The notes: generated by a model from the sequence alone, not told the origin. Counted from the first letter of the stretch, positions 17,259-26,428 are shown. The stretch is 64,000 nucleotides of DNA from CAWGCA01 sp963820955 (GCA_963820955.1 CAWGCA010000016.1:16030-80029), one strand, 5' to 3'. Made by a program: numbers and translations.

Positions 17259-18746
17259 TTATTTAAAGCTGTACGTGACGTAGGCCATACCGTACATCCA
17301 GTCATCATTATCGCCATAAGCCTCCTTGGCGCCGTCATCCGGTTTGGCGTAGGCGCCGACCAGGCTGACAGCGAAAGAATCATTGGCGGTCCAGTCGACG
17401 GTCAGGTTCCACTCGTCGGCAAAATCACTGCTCTGTACGCCGAAGCCATCGGCGTTGTCCAGTTTGAATTTGTAGTAGAACAGGTTGAGGTGGACCGAGG
17501 CGAGTGGATCCGCACTCAGGCGAACCATGTGCGAGTTCAGGTTTGAATTTGACAGGACGTACTCACCCAGTATTTCGCCCTGGTACCAGTAACCCCAGTC
17601 ATAGAAACCGTAGAACAGCGGGTCGAAGTCCTGGCTCTTGCCGGAGTTGGGGTTGTCGCCTTCGAACGCGGCGTAACGATAGGTGAGGGTCGGCTTCCAC
17701 GTGACTTTATCCCATCCATAGCCCGCGGACAGGTACCAGGCGGCGGCGTTTAACTCATCACCGTTGTCCTCGTAGACGTATTCGCCGTCGAACTTGATCG
17801 GGTTGAGGATGTCCGGCGTATTGAACGCCTTGAAAGGTGTGGTTTGAAAGCGCAGATCATAGACATCCATACCATCACGGGTCTGGATATCCGAGTCAAC
17901 GTTGTAGTAACCACCGCCCACGCCGCCGAAATCGCCGAGTTTGTAGTCGAGAGTGACCCCGCCAACCTTGGTATCCGACTGGGGATTATCGTTGGCCTTG
18001 AAATACACCAGGTTACCATTGAACTGGCCATAATTTACCTTGGCGATACCCGCGTACTCCGCCGCTTTGCGTTCCCCGGACCAGTAGGCGCCGCGACCTT
18101 GCCCGTTACTGCTCTGACTGTAAAACAGGAACCCGTTTCCAACGACGTATTGCTGCATGCCGAAAGATACATCCAGAAAGTCCTTGCCCAGCGAGCTGAA
18201 CAGATCACCGGAACGCCAGCCGAGGTAGGCGTTTTCAACCGCGGTATGGCTAGTATCTCCGTCATCGCCTCGCCCGACATTCGAGCCGGCGGCGTCAATG
18301 TCCTGGGTGTTACCGTTAACGAAACTGAAGCGCCCGTAGACTTCGCCACTTTCTTCGAAGTGGTAACTGCCTTCAACACCCGGGTGGACAACCCATTCAT
18401 ACCAGCTGTTGGTGCTCTGTCCAATGTTGCCGTTGTCATTGCCGAACCAGGCATTACTTGAGTCAAAGTAGCCGCCTTCCGCTTTAAGGGTGCCGCGCAG
18501 ATAACTCTTTCGTGGTCCTTCCCAGATACCCAGTGGGCTCTCACCGCCGTGCTTGGCCCGATCGGCACCGGTTTTAAATGGATGCTCGGCTGCTAAAGCT
18601 TCCTTGAAAAAGTAGTCGGCAGCATCCGTACTCGTCGCGGTGGCGGCTTCGCCATCCGCGGCAAGGCTTATACCGCTGTTCGATGTGCCCAGCAGGAGTA
18701 AAGTAATGCATAGGCTCAGTCTGGTGGGTCGAATTTCAACTGTCAT
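17259..18746 (-). CDS. Outer-membrane beta-barrel protein (porin/alginate-export-like)
   Basis: A 495-residue exported protein. After a signal peptide (to about residue 29, SLAAD) it shows alternating aromatic and polar strands with glycine and aspartate rich turns throughout, and ends in YSFK after the barrel-type strand YGMAYVTYSFK. Phrases such as NAYLGWRSGDLFSSLGKDFLDVSFG recall the alginate_exp/OprD-like barrel group. The ATG at 18746 overlaps the lysine decarboxylase stop codon (ATGA), and AAAGGAG stands 8 bases upstream; an ATG 6 bases earlier is also possible. Its position inside the decarboxylase operon suggests a channel for basic amino acids or polyamines, which is inference from context only. 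Confidence 0.8.
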   Translation of the reverse strand: MTVEIRPTRLSLCITLLLLGTSNSGISLAADGEAATATSTDAADYFFKEALAAEHPFKTGADRAKHGGESPLGIWEGPRKSYLRGTLKAEGGYFDSSNAWFGNDNGNIGQSTNSWYEWVVHPGVEGSYHFEESGEVYGRFSFVNGNTQDIDAAGSNVGRGDDGDTSHTAVENAYLGWRSGDLFSSLGKDFLDVSFGMQQYVVGNGFLFYSQSSNGQGRGAYWSGERKAAEYAGIAKVNYGQFNGNLVYFKANDNPQSDTKVGGVTLDYKLGDFGGVGGGYYNVDSDIQTRDGMDVYDLRFQTTPFKAFNTPDILNPIKFDGEYVYEDNGDELNAAAWYLSAGYGWDKVTWKPTLTYRYAAFEGDNPNSGKSQDFDPLFYGFYDWGYWYQGEILGEYVLSNSNLNSHMVRLSADPLASVHLNLFYYKFKLDNADGFGVQSSDFADEWNLTVDWTANDSFAVSLVGAYAKPDDGAKEAYGDNDDWMYGMAYVTYSFK

Positions 18747-21049
18747 GTGCATGACTCCTTTAAGCAATAAACCATATATACCGCATTACCCTCGGCGTCG
18801 CGTTCAATTTCGATGCCGTGAGTGTCGTGTTCGAATCCTGGGAACTGGCTGTCGAAGGTCTGTAAGGCCAGCAGATAATCAACCACCGCACGTTTTTCTT
18901 CTGTGACTTTCTCACCGGGCATCATAATCGGTATGCCGGGCGGGTAAGGTACCAGCTGCACGGCAGCGACACGATCGACCATGTCGCTGACCCGAATCTG
19001 CTCGACGTTGCCCTTGACCAGTTGGCCGTAGGTCTTGCGCGGGCTCATGACCGCATCCGGCAGAATGGTGAAGGCCTCATCCATACTGTGCAGCAGCTTG
19101 GTCTTGATCATTGCCGCGTGCATCTCGTCAGCCAGATCCTTAAGACCCATGCCTGCATAGCGTTCCGGTGCGCTGTCGACCAGGTCGGGCATGACGCGTT
19201 CCAGCGGTTCATTGGCGTCGTAGTTCTGCTTGAACTCTATCAGCCCGGCGACCATGGAACCCCACTTGCCCTTGGTGATGCCGACCGAGAACAGAATCAG
19301 GAAGGAGTAGGGCTCGGTTTTCTCCACGACGATGCCGCGGCTGGAGAGAAACGACGTCACCAGCGGTGCCGGAATACCGCTGTCTTCCAGCCGGCCCTCG
19401 AGACTGAGTCCCGGTGTAAGCACGGTAGCCTTGATCGGATCGAGCATGCAATAGTCATCACCCAGGTCGCCGAAACCGTGCCAGTCGGCCCCGGGTTTGA
19501 GCAGCCAGGCGTCGTGATTGCTGCGCAGCATGCCGGGGTCGGCATCGGCGAAGGGTTTGCCGTCGACTTCGTCGGGTTGCCACATGCCGAACCACCAGTC
19601 GCCCGGTTTACGTTCCGCGACCTCCTGCCGGATGCGCGCCATGGCCTGGCGGAAGTCGATGGCTTCCACCAGGCACTCGTCGGTCAGGTACTCGCCCGCG
19701 TCGTCCATCATTTTTGCCGATACGTCGGTCGAGGCGATGATGCTGTACTGCGGCGACGTCGAGGTGTGCATCATGAAGGCTTCGTTGAACAGCGCGGGTG
19801 TCACCGGCACCTTGCCGGAACGGATATGCAGCATGGAGGCCTGCGACATCGCCGCCAGCAGTTTGTGGGTCGAGTGGGTTGCCGTGACCGTGGCATCGTC
19901 GGCGTGGCGCTCACCGCGGTGCATGCCGTAGCGGCCTTCGTAAATCGGATTGAAACGCGCATACGCGTACCAGGCCTCGTCGTAGTGGATGCGCGGCAGG
20001 GTCTTGCTCATCTCGGCGGTGGTTGTCCGGACGTTGTAGCATAGGCCATCGTAGGTCGAGTTGGTCAGCACGCCCAGGACCGGCGGCACGGTTTTGTCCG
20101 CCACCAGCGGGCTTTCGGACAGCTTTTTCCTGATGGCCTCGGGCGTCATTTCACTTTGCGGTACCGGTCCGATCACGCCACGGGCATTGCGCCGCGGCAT
20201 CATGTATACCGGCACCGCGCCGGACATGTTCAGCGAGTAATTGAGCGATTTGTGACAGTTACGATCCACCAGTACGGTGTCACCGTCGGTGACGGCCGAA
20301 TGCAGGATGATCTCATTACTGGCCGAGCTGCCGCCGATGACAAAGTAGGTGTAATCGGCCCCGAACACCCGGGCGGCGTTCTTTTCGGCGTCGGCAACCG
20401 GACCGGAATGGTCATTGAGCGAGCCGGTTTCGCCGACCGACACGGACAGGTCCGAGCGCAGCATCTGTTCCCCGTAGAAATCCATAAAGGTTTTTCCCAC
20501 GGCGGTTTTCATAAAGGCGGTACCGCCCGTGTGACCCGGTGTATGCCAGGAGTACTCGTGGGTATCGTCAAAATTCACCAGGGCACCGAAGAAGGGCGGC
20601 AAAATGCTGTCCAGGTAGCGCTTGGCGGCCGCCTGTATACGACCAGCTATAAATTTGGGGCTATCTTCCGGCAGCCAGATGAAGCCATCGACGTTTTCGA
20701 CGATTTCCAGCGGTACGCGGCTGCGGCTGGCTTTTGACATAGCCAGCATAATGGGCAGGTGGGCGGCGCGTCGATGTGCGAGACGCATTATCGCTGTTGT
20801 CTTATCGAGGTTTTCTTTGCACAGGGCCCAGGACATCACGATGCAGCTGAAGCCCGGGTCCGATCTGATCGCAGTTTCACCGTCATCCAGCGATTTGGCG
20901 GTAACAACCTGGATATCCTTTTCTTCCAAAGCCGCCCTGATCGCTGCTGCACTGCGTGCCACTGCGGTGTCACCGGTGACATCGGCAACAGACAGAACCG
21001 GAAATCGTTGTGCCAGATTGGGTGGAAGTGGGGTATTATTGGCTACCAT
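18743..21049 (-). CDS. ldcA: Lysine decarboxylase, LdcA type
   Basis: A 768-residue Orn/Lys/Arg decarboxylase. Lys396 in THSTHKLLAAMSQASM is the PLP lysine, HYDEAWYAYARFNP holds the Asp and VDRNCHKS the phosphate site. The block DWWFGMWQPDEVDGKPF and SWHTPGHTGG together with FNEAFMMHTSTSPQYSIIAS resemble Pseudomonas aeruginosa LdcA, which makes cadaverine, more than AdiA or CadA. It also shares many AdiA-like positions, so arginine as substrate is the main alternative. GGAGG lies 11 bases before the ATG at 21049, rather far. As the first gene it probably carries the operon promoter in 21050-21330. The porin gene overlaps its stop codon. Confidence 0.82.
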   Translation of the reverse strand: MVANNTPLPPNLAQRFPVLSVADVTGDTAVARSAAAIRAALEEKDIQVVTAKSLDDGETAIRSDPGFSCIVMSWALCKENLDKTTAIMRLAHRRAAHLPIMLAMSKASRSRVPLEIVENVDGFIWLPEDSPKFIAGRIQAAAKRYLDSILPPFFGALVNFDDTHEYSWHTPGHTGGTAFMKTAVGKTFMDFYGEQMLRSDLSVSVGETGSLNDHSGPVADAEKNAARVFGADYTYFVIGGSSASNEIILHSAVTDGDTVLVDRNCHKSLNYSLNMSGAVPVYMMPRRNARGVIGPVPQSEMTPEAIRKKLSESPLVADKTVPPVLGVLTNSTYDGLCYNVRTTTAEMSKTLPRIHYDEAWYAYARFNPIYEGRYGMHRGERHADDATVTATHSTHKLLAAMSQASMLHIRSGKVPVTPALFNEAFMMHTSTSPQYSIIASTDVSAKMMDDAGEYLTDECLVEAIDFRQAMARIRQEVAERKPGDWWFGMWQPDEVDGKPFADADPGMLRSNHDAWLLKPGADWHGFGDLGDDYCMLDPIKATVLTPGLSLEGRLEDSGIPAPLVTSFLSSRGIVVEKTEPYSFLILFSVGITKGKWGSMVAGLIEFKQNYDANEPLERVMPDLVDSAPERYAGMGLKDLADEMHAAMIKTKLLHSMDEAFTILPDAVMSPRKTYGQLVKGNVEQIRVSDMVDRVAAVQLVPYPPGIPIMMPGEKVTEEKRAVVDYLLALQTFDSQFPGFEHDTHGIEIERDAEGNAVYMVYCLKESCT

Positions 21050-21332
21050 AAAATTCTTATCCTCCGTTCAATAGGCAGATGGTGTTGCATGGTTGTGGTT
21101 CTATAGCCTATCCACAAACCAGCCACCGAGTTATCAGGCTACTGCATCATTCCACTTAATCAGGCTATCTCTATCGTGCTCGTCGTGAACACGCGGATTC
21201 GACACTTGGAACTTTTCGTGGATCGCGCATCGAAGACTCGTGTACCGCCGGGGCGGGCTCAAGCAGATACGGGGCAATCGCTGTAGCCTGGCTGAGATCG
21301 CTTGCTGCGATGCACTGCATACCTTGTGGTTA

Positions 21333-21566
21333 TTATCTCTGCGCCTGCTCATGTCGATCATAGAGCCAGCCACCGGCGGCTCCGGCAGCGGCGCCCAGCA
21401 CCGCACCATGGAGTGGCTGCCCGGTCGCCAGCTCACCGATCAGCGCACCGGCCGCGGTACCAATCGCCGCACCCGAGAGGGTACGCTGCTCGCCCGTGCT
21501 CATATTCGCGCACGCCGAGAGGCTGCCCGCTAAACAACACACCGCTATCAGATTGCCCGTCTTCAT
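21333..21566 (-). CDS. Glycine-zipper lipoprotein
   Basis: A 77-residue lipoprotein. The signal peptide ends in the lipobox LAGSLSAC, giving Cys at about residue 20. The mature part is a glycine zipper of the 2TM/YMGG type: GAAIGTAAGALIGELATGQ and HGAVLGAAAGAAGGWLYD. Such small lipoproteins insert into or line the outer membrane, as in the SlyB and OsmB groups. AAGGAG lies about 6 bases before the ATG at 21566, which decides the start over an upstream TTG. It is in the same orientation as the decarboxylase operon but 280 bp upstream of it. Confidence 0.8.
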   Translation of the reverse strand: MKTGNLIAVCCLAGSLSACANMSTGEQRTLSGAAIGTAAGALIGELATGQPLHGAVLGAAAGAAGGWLYDRHEQAQR

Positions 21567-21597
21567 CGTCAACTCCTTAACCTAAGCTTGGTTACTG

Positions 21598-21975
21598 CTA
21601 CGAACACGGCCACTTTTCGGTCACGGCACGCATGACACCATGCACCGGCGTTTCGCTGTGCATGTGGCGGGCATTGCCCTTCGACCAATCCAGTAGCACA
21701 ATCACGACCTCTTCCCGCGTAATAGCCGATGGTGGGCAGGCAATGGGATCGTACCGGCTCCCAGCCGTCAGGGCCGCATGGTAATCCAGCGCAGCATCCA
21801 CATAGCCCAGACAATATCCCATTGCCTCGTGATACAACGGATCCGCTTCATCGAGGCTGCAGATTTCCACTAGATGGGAAGTATTAATGACCTGGTAGCC
21901 TTTCGGGTCCAGAGCAGCCGCCTGCCCTGCCGCCAGCATGGCCGCGGCAACGATAACGGTCTTATGAATCTGCAT
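21598..21975 (-). CDS. Exported Rap1a/Tai-like protein
   Basis: A 125-residue exported protein with a signal peptide ending near residue 22 (GQAAA). The mature part has four cysteines in the spacing typical of the Rap1a/Tai domain: ICSLDE, EAMGYCLGYVDAALDYH, IACPPSA and a final KWPCS. Members of this domain family include immunity proteins against type VI secretion amidase effectors, but most are of unknown role and no effector gene is adjacent. AAGGAG stands 6 bases before the ATG at 21975, so the longer open frame upstream is not used. It lies 31 bp upstream of the glycine-zipper lipoprotein gene and probably shares its transcript. Confidence 0.7.
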   Translation of the reverse strand: MQIHKTVIVAAAMLAAGQAAALDPKGYQVINTSHLVEICSLDEADPLYHEAMGYCLGYVDAALDYHAALTAGSRYDPIACPPSAITREEVVIVLLDWSKGNARHMHSETPVHGVMRAVTEKWPCS

Positions 21976-22334
21976 AACGATCTCCTTTTCCCTGGCATGC
22001 GCCCAGGGGGCACTTACGGTTCGACCCGGAGCCAGTGCTGGACAGCACTGGATAAATATCTGTTGGAACTGGCTTTTCCGGAGTGTACTGCCCCGCAAAA
22101 GACTTGTCTTTGACATCTCGTGCCAGTGCGCCGTACCCGCTTTATCTCTAGTCGCACCCGTTTGGTGTGCGCGGCCTAGTGGGCTGCGAATGCCTGTTGG
22201 CCTTGAAACGCGACACCGAAGAGATGAGATGGGGGAACCGCTATCCCGATCTGTGCTAGATTTGGCCCTAACGGTAAAACCGTGACCCCGCATTGCCAGC
22301 GGGGCGATTACGCAACCCGATACGGCGGAATTAG
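21976..22334. other. Intergenic region with a short palindrome
   Basis: A 359-bp region between divergent genes. CCAGTGCT at 22032-22039 and AGCACTGG at 22044-22051 form an 8-bp inverted repeat that could be an operator for a dimeric regulator, perhaps the neighbouring AraC protein. Nothing else is recognisable. Confidence 0.3.
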
Positions 22335-23357
22335 ATGAACGCGTTTCCTCTCACCAAGTCCCCTACGCTCACCAGCTACGTGTCGATCTTGCGCGCGATC
22401 GGCGCACCCGTCGATGCTGGCTTGCGCCGCGCACGGCTGCCGACACTGTTCGAGGAAATCCCCGATGCGTGGCTATCCTACAAGCGACTCAGGTACTTCA
22501 CCGTCGACATGGCCAGCCGCGAAGGCATCCCCGATCTCGGGCTTATCCCGCAAGCCTCCGATACACAGACGGCCCTCAGTCGATCCTTCCGCGACCTGGT
22601 GCTGAGCGCCCCGACGCTGTTGCAGGCATTGCAGCGACTACCGTCGCTCACGAGCCGGCAAACCACGGACATCAGGGCCTGGATCGAGCCGATCGGGGAC
22701 CTGGTGCGTTTCTGCCTAGTCTTGCCGTTGCCACTCGATGTACCCGGCTACGATATCGGCGAAACCCGCACCTTACGTCTGATGGAACACATTGTGGGCG
22801 CCTTTGCCGGCCCGGACTTTGTGCCGACGCGGGTGCTTCTTGCATCCCGCGCACGCGACCTGCGATTTAATCTCCAATCCGCCTATGGGGACATACCCGT
22901 GTTGACAGATCAGCCTTACGGCGCGATCGAGTTTCCACGCGCGTTGTTATCCTGCACACACGCTTCGGCGGATGCGCATCCCGCGGGTTCTGGCGCTGCC
23001 ACACCTGACGACGCACCACCGGGCACTTTATCGGAAACCCTCGAAGCGTGCCTCGAGCCTTATCTTTTGGAAGGGTACCCACACGTCGCCCTGGCGGCCG
23101 AGATCGCTGGCTGCAGCATGAGAAAGCTGCAGAGAAAGCTGGCGATAGAGCAGACCACCTATTCCGAGATCGTCGACAAAGCCAGGTGCCGCGCCGCGAT
23201 GCCACGGCTGCGCGATAGCGAGCTTAACTTGAACGAAATTGCGCACAGGCTCGGGTATTCCGAACACGCCGCGTTCACACGTGCATTTCGACGCTGGACC
23301 GGCATCACACCGAACGAGTATCGAGCCAGCCAGGCACACACAAACCTGGATCATTGA
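22335..23357 (+). CDS. AraC family transcriptional regulator
   Basis: A 340-residue regulator with the same layout as the one at 1646. The N-terminal sensor region is of the Arabinose_bd kind (FRDLVLSAPTLLQALQRLPS). The C-terminal double HTH domain has VALAAEIAGCSMRKLQRKLA for the first HTH and LNEIAHRLGYSEHAAFTRAF, then RRWTGITPNEYR, for the second. It is followed after 29 bp by a DUF819 membrane protein in the same direction, and could regulate it or the divergent small envelope genes. The last 250 bp of the gene recur downstream at 24700-24957. No strong ribosome site is seen before the ATG. Confidence 0.85.
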   Translation: MNAFPLTKSPTLTSYVSILRAIGAPVDAGLRRARLPTLFEEIPDAWLSYKRLRYFTVDMASREGIPDLGLIPQASDTQTALSRSFRDLVLSAPTLLQALQRLPSLTSRQTTDIRAWIEPIGDLVRFCLVLPLPLDVPGYDIGETRTLRLMEHIVGAFAGPDFVPTRVLLASRARDLRFNLQSAYGDIPVLTDQPYGAIEFPRALLSCTHASADAHPAGSGAATPDDAPPGTLSETLEACLEPYLLEGYPHVALAAEIAGCSMRKLQRKLAIEQTTYSEIVDKARCRAAMPRLRDSELNLNEIAHRLGYSEHAAFTRAFRRWTGITPNEYRASQAHTNLDH

Positions 23358-23386
23358 CGCCCATCGACGATTAAAAGTTCACACAG

Positions 23387-24574
23387 ATGACAAGAACAGC
23401 TGCACCGGACAGCATGTCCCTCGTCTCCGCGGACGTCCACATCGTTCTTGCGCTCATCCTTTTCGCGACGGTGGCGATATCCTTGTGGCTCGGCCGGTAC
23501 TGGCGGACGGCGAGCATCCCACCTTTCTTCCCGATCCTGCTGATTCCGCTGGTGCTCTCGAACACCGGCATCATCCCCATGCGCGCACCCATCTATGACC
23601 TCGTCTCAAAGTGGTTCGTCGTCGCCGCGATCCCGTTGATGCTCTTTCAGGCGGACTTCCGACGGATCATCCGCGAGACGGGCCAAACATTTGCGGCGTT
23701 CCTGCTCGCCGCAGGCGGCACGACCCTTGGCGCGGTGGCGGCGTTCTTCGTCGTGCCGCTCGGCGAGCACCAGGCAGCGGTCGCCGGGACCCTCTCCGCC
23801 GCGGGCGTCGGAGGCAGCATGAACTTGGTTGCCGTCTCGCGGGCAACCGGCATCGACGCCGCCGCCTGGTTCCCGACGCTGCTGGCAGTAACTACGATCA
23901 TCGCGGTCCTTTACCTGATGCTCCTGTCCCTGCTGCCGGCTACCCGATGGTTCAGAATATCGCCTGACCCTGAGCAGGTGGTTGGTGCCAGAGAGAAATC
24001 AACCGCGGCGGCGCTTGACCCAGCGGCGTCCCTCGCGCGGCCCGGCTCGTGGCACCTGCGCGGCATGGCCGCGAGTCTGACCTTGAGCGCTTCCATCTGT
24101 GCCGTGGGGCTTGCGATAGCCTCCGCCTTACAGTTTCAGGGCTCCGTAATCCTGATCATCACCACACTGGCGCTCGCTGCGGCCAACGCGGCGCCGGGGA
24201 TTCTTGCTCGTCTGCGAGGCAACATGGAACTCGGCACGCTTCTGCTGTACGTCTTTTTCGCCACACTGGGGGCACGTTCGGACCTCGCCGCACTGGCCGG
24301 CGAGTCGCTCGGGCTGACGCTGTTCTGCGGCGTCGTGGTCGCCGGTCACGCGCTCACGGTGTTCGGCATCGGGCGCCTGCTCGGATTCTCAGGCCCCGTG
24401 ATTATTGTGGCCTCGAATGCGTGCTTGCTCGGCCCCCCAACGGCCGCCGGCCTCGCTGCCTCTAACGGTTGGACTCTCCTGATGGCGCCGGCGATCCTCT
24501 GCGGCATCTTCGGTTACGCGATAGCCAATTTTCTCGGTGTTGCCGTGGCTGGATTGCTCAACGGGATCTTGTAG
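23387..24574 (+). CDS. DUF819 family integral membrane protein
   Basis: A 395-residue inner-membrane protein with about ten hydrophobic segments. DUF819 (YjcL) features are visible: IPPFFPILLIPLVLSNTGII near the start, VAGTLSAAGVGGSMNLVAVS in the middle, and the C-terminal half SNACLLGPPTAAGLAASNGW with an in-frame pseudo-repeat of the glycine-rich block. The family resembles two-fold symmetric carboxylate or ion transporters, but its substrate is unknown. A hydrophilic loop of about 50 residues separates the two halves (near residues 185-230). It lies between an AraC gene and a copy of that gene's 3' end. Confidence 0.82.
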   Translation: MTRTAAPDSMSLVSADVHIVLALILFATVAISLWLGRYWRTASIPPFFPILLIPLVLSNTGIIPMRAPIYDLVSKWFVVAAIPLMLFQADFRRIIRETGQTFAAFLLAAGGTTLGAVAAFFVVPLGEHQAAVAGTLSAAGVGGSMNLVAVSRATGIDAAAWFPTLLAVTTIIAVLYLMLLSLLPATRWFRISPDPEQVVGAREKSTAAALDPAASLARPGSWHLRGMAASLTLSASICAVGLAIASALQFQGSVILIITTLALAAANAAPGILARLRGNMELGTLLLYVFFATLGARSDLAALAGESLGLTLFCGVVVAGHALTVFGIGRLLGFSGPVIIVASNACLLGPPTAAGLAASNGWTLLMAPAILCGIFGYAIANFLGVAVAGLLNGIL

Positions 24575-24658
24575 ACCTTTGCAAGCATCTGAGAAGGCTC
24601 GACGCTGTGCAAGTACGCGGAATTTCTTGCCCATCTCCGTTTCGATTTAGGCGGCAAG

Positions 24659-24958
24659 TTGCCGGTTGCTGGTACTGGCCATGGCCTCCAGCTCATTGGC
24701 TGCAACATGAGAAAGCTGCAGGGAAAGCTGGCGACAGAGCAGACCACCTATTCCGAGGTCGTCGACAACGTCAGGTGCCGGGCTGCGATGTCACGGCTGC
24801 GCGACAGCGCGCTTAACCTGAACGAACTTGCGTACAGGCTCGGGTATTCCGAACACGCCGCGTTCACACGGGCCTTTCGGCGCTGGACCGGCATCACACC
24901 GAACGAGTATAGAGCACGGGCGGTAAACACGCCGTCGCGCCCGAACCTGGATGACTGA
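24659..24958 (+). pseudogene. Duplicated AraC C-terminal HTH fragment
   Basis: Ninety-nine residues almost identical to the C-terminus of the AraC protein at 22335-23357: CNMRKLQGKLATEQTTYSEV against CSMRKLQRKLAIEQTTYSEI, and the shared GYSEHAAFTRAFRRWTGITP. The first 20 residues do not match, and the sensor domain is absent. The match begins near 24700. It is a direct partial duplication of about 250 bp flanking the DUF819 gene. Substitutions between copies are many but preserve the reading frame, so it is old or still under some constraint. No ribosome site precedes it. Confidence 0.7.
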
Positions 24959-25044
24959 CGCGGTAACCTTTGACGTAGGTACTGTCGATGTCTTGTTTCG
25001 CGTGCTTTCTAGCCGTTAGATCTGTGACGATGAACTTCGTGTTT

Positions 25045-25160
25045 GGGTCGGGTCCCGTCATCGCAGTAAATAACTCAGGAATTACTGGGCGCTATGTTGC
25101 GCTAATTGGGTTTAAGGGGCGATAAGCTCGGTTGATAAAGCAGGGTTCCTACGGCCAATC
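25045..25160 (-). repeat. Interspersed repeat family R1, copy 1
   Basis: On the minus strand this reads through the family core: TTATCAACCGAGCTTATCGC, CTTAAACCCAATTAGCGC, ATAGCGCCCAGTAATTCCTG and ATTTACTGCGATGACGGGAC. It occupies most of the 350-bp gap between the AraC fragment and the next gene. Confidence 0.7.
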
Positions 25161-25309
25161 AATACCAGCCATCCATTTGTATCCACCTTCTAACATTAAA
25201 CCAGTCCGTATATCCTTGGCCGGAAGAAAGCTTGAATACCCCGCATGCTGCTGAAACCAAGATGCCTTGTGCGACAAGAAAACTGATTAAAAAAAGAGTG
25301 CAGTGAAAT

Positions 25310-26428
25310 ATGATTACCCTAGTCACACTAAGAACTCTATCTCTACTATTTCTCGCTACATTGATGTTCCCGTCCTCGGCCTGGGCAGAGAAACCAATCC
25401 AATTGAAATATTCAAAAACGGAAATCGAGGTAATGTGGAGAGGCCGTATCCGCTTTATCCTGGATAAAGGTGCCATCCCCCTGGTTGATTTTCTATCCTT
25501 CTTGCCGAGAGAAAACAGTGCGTCGGTGATTGGTTGGACTAAAGACGTGATGGACCAAGAAGGTGTGGCGCTTATTTCCTTTGCCGGATACTGGGCGCCA
25601 AAAGATCCGGGTTGTAAAGGTCATTGTTGGGACTACTTTATCCACCGCGTTGTGAATGGCGATCCTGATCGGTTTATTCTTACTACCAATAAGGGTGGGA
25701 ACAATAATTGGTGGAAGCAAAAAAGCGGCAGATCACAGGATTATATCGAACAGCTTGAACAACAGGTCCTAAGTGGCGATTATCCCTTTATCGGCCAAAT
25801 AGAGTTTCGCCACTACATGTCCAATGCGCAGTGCAAGGCCGGAAAAACCCACCGAGATATTGATATTCCGTTGAATGGGCCTAATGGCCACCGCGTTTTT
25901 AAGCTTTCGTCCGCAACCAGTGTGCCCGTGTCGATCCATCTTGAGCCAGAAGATTCCGCACTACATGCACTGAGGGAAATGCTGGAGGCATACCCGAAGG
26001 CGAAAGTGATTATTAGTCATTTTGGCCAGGTACGTCATCCGGAAAAAGAACAACGCTTTGGACCGAGGCTCATTGAACACATGTTAACAGTTTACCCAAA
26101 CCTCTATTTCGATCTTTCTACCGGTGAGCCCGGGCGGTTATACAGATGTGGTACTTACCGCGTGCTTGACACCGTAATATGGGGTGATGACGGTCGGGGT
26201 GGTCAGACAAATAGCCTAAAACCCGAGTACAAGGAACTGTTAAGAAGGTTCAGTTCGCGCTTTGTGGTAGGTTTTGATTATGGACCGTCTAACAGACAAT
26301 CGGCTGGTTATCTGAAACAGAGAATTGAGAATATTCGACTGATATTGCGTGACTTGCCTAGTGAAGCGAAACACAACATCGGCTATAAAAATGCTTGGTT
26401 CTTGCTAACACAGGAAGTATGGGATTGA
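25310..26428 (+). CDS. Exported amidohydrolase-like (Amidohydro_2) protein with altered metal site
   Basis: A 372-residue protein with a signal peptide (cleavage near residue 26, AWAEK). The body resembles the Amidohydro_2 TIM barrel: VSIHLEPED and KVIISHFGQ give the strand 5 and strand 6 histidines, then NLYFDLST and FVVGFDYGPS give the terminal Asp region, ending NIGYKNAWFLL. The strand 1 HxH that normally holds the first metal is replaced in the equivalent phrase GAIPLVDFLSFLP. The protein may therefore bind one metal or none, and its reaction is unknown. Several cysteines (CKGHC, QCKAG) suggest disulfides in the periplasm. Codon use is AT-richer than in the decarboxylase operon. Confidence 0.65.
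   Translation: MITLVTLRTLSLLFLATLMFPSSAWAEKPIQLKYSKTEIEVMWRGRIRFILDKGAIPLVDFLSFLPRENSASVIGWTKDVMDQEGVALISFAGYWAPKDPGCKGHCWDYFIHRVVNGDPDRFILTTNKGGNNNWWKQKSGRSQDYIEQLEQQVLSGDYPFIGQIEFRHYMSNAQCKAGKTHRDIDIPLNGPNGHRVFKLSSATSVPVSIHLEPEDSALHALREMLEAYPKAKVIISHFGQVRHPEKEQRFGPRLIEHMLTVYPNLYFDLSTGEPGRLYRCGTYRVLDTVIWGDDGRGGQTNSLKPEYKELLRRFSSRFVVGFDYGPSNRQSAGYLKQRIENIRLILRDLPSEAKHNIGYKNAWFLLTQEVWD

Noticed and set aside
21050..21332. Search for a CadC-like regulator or clear promoter upstream of the decarboxylase operon
   Set aside because: No regulator gene lies next to the operon, and I saw no convincing -35/-10 pair in this region.
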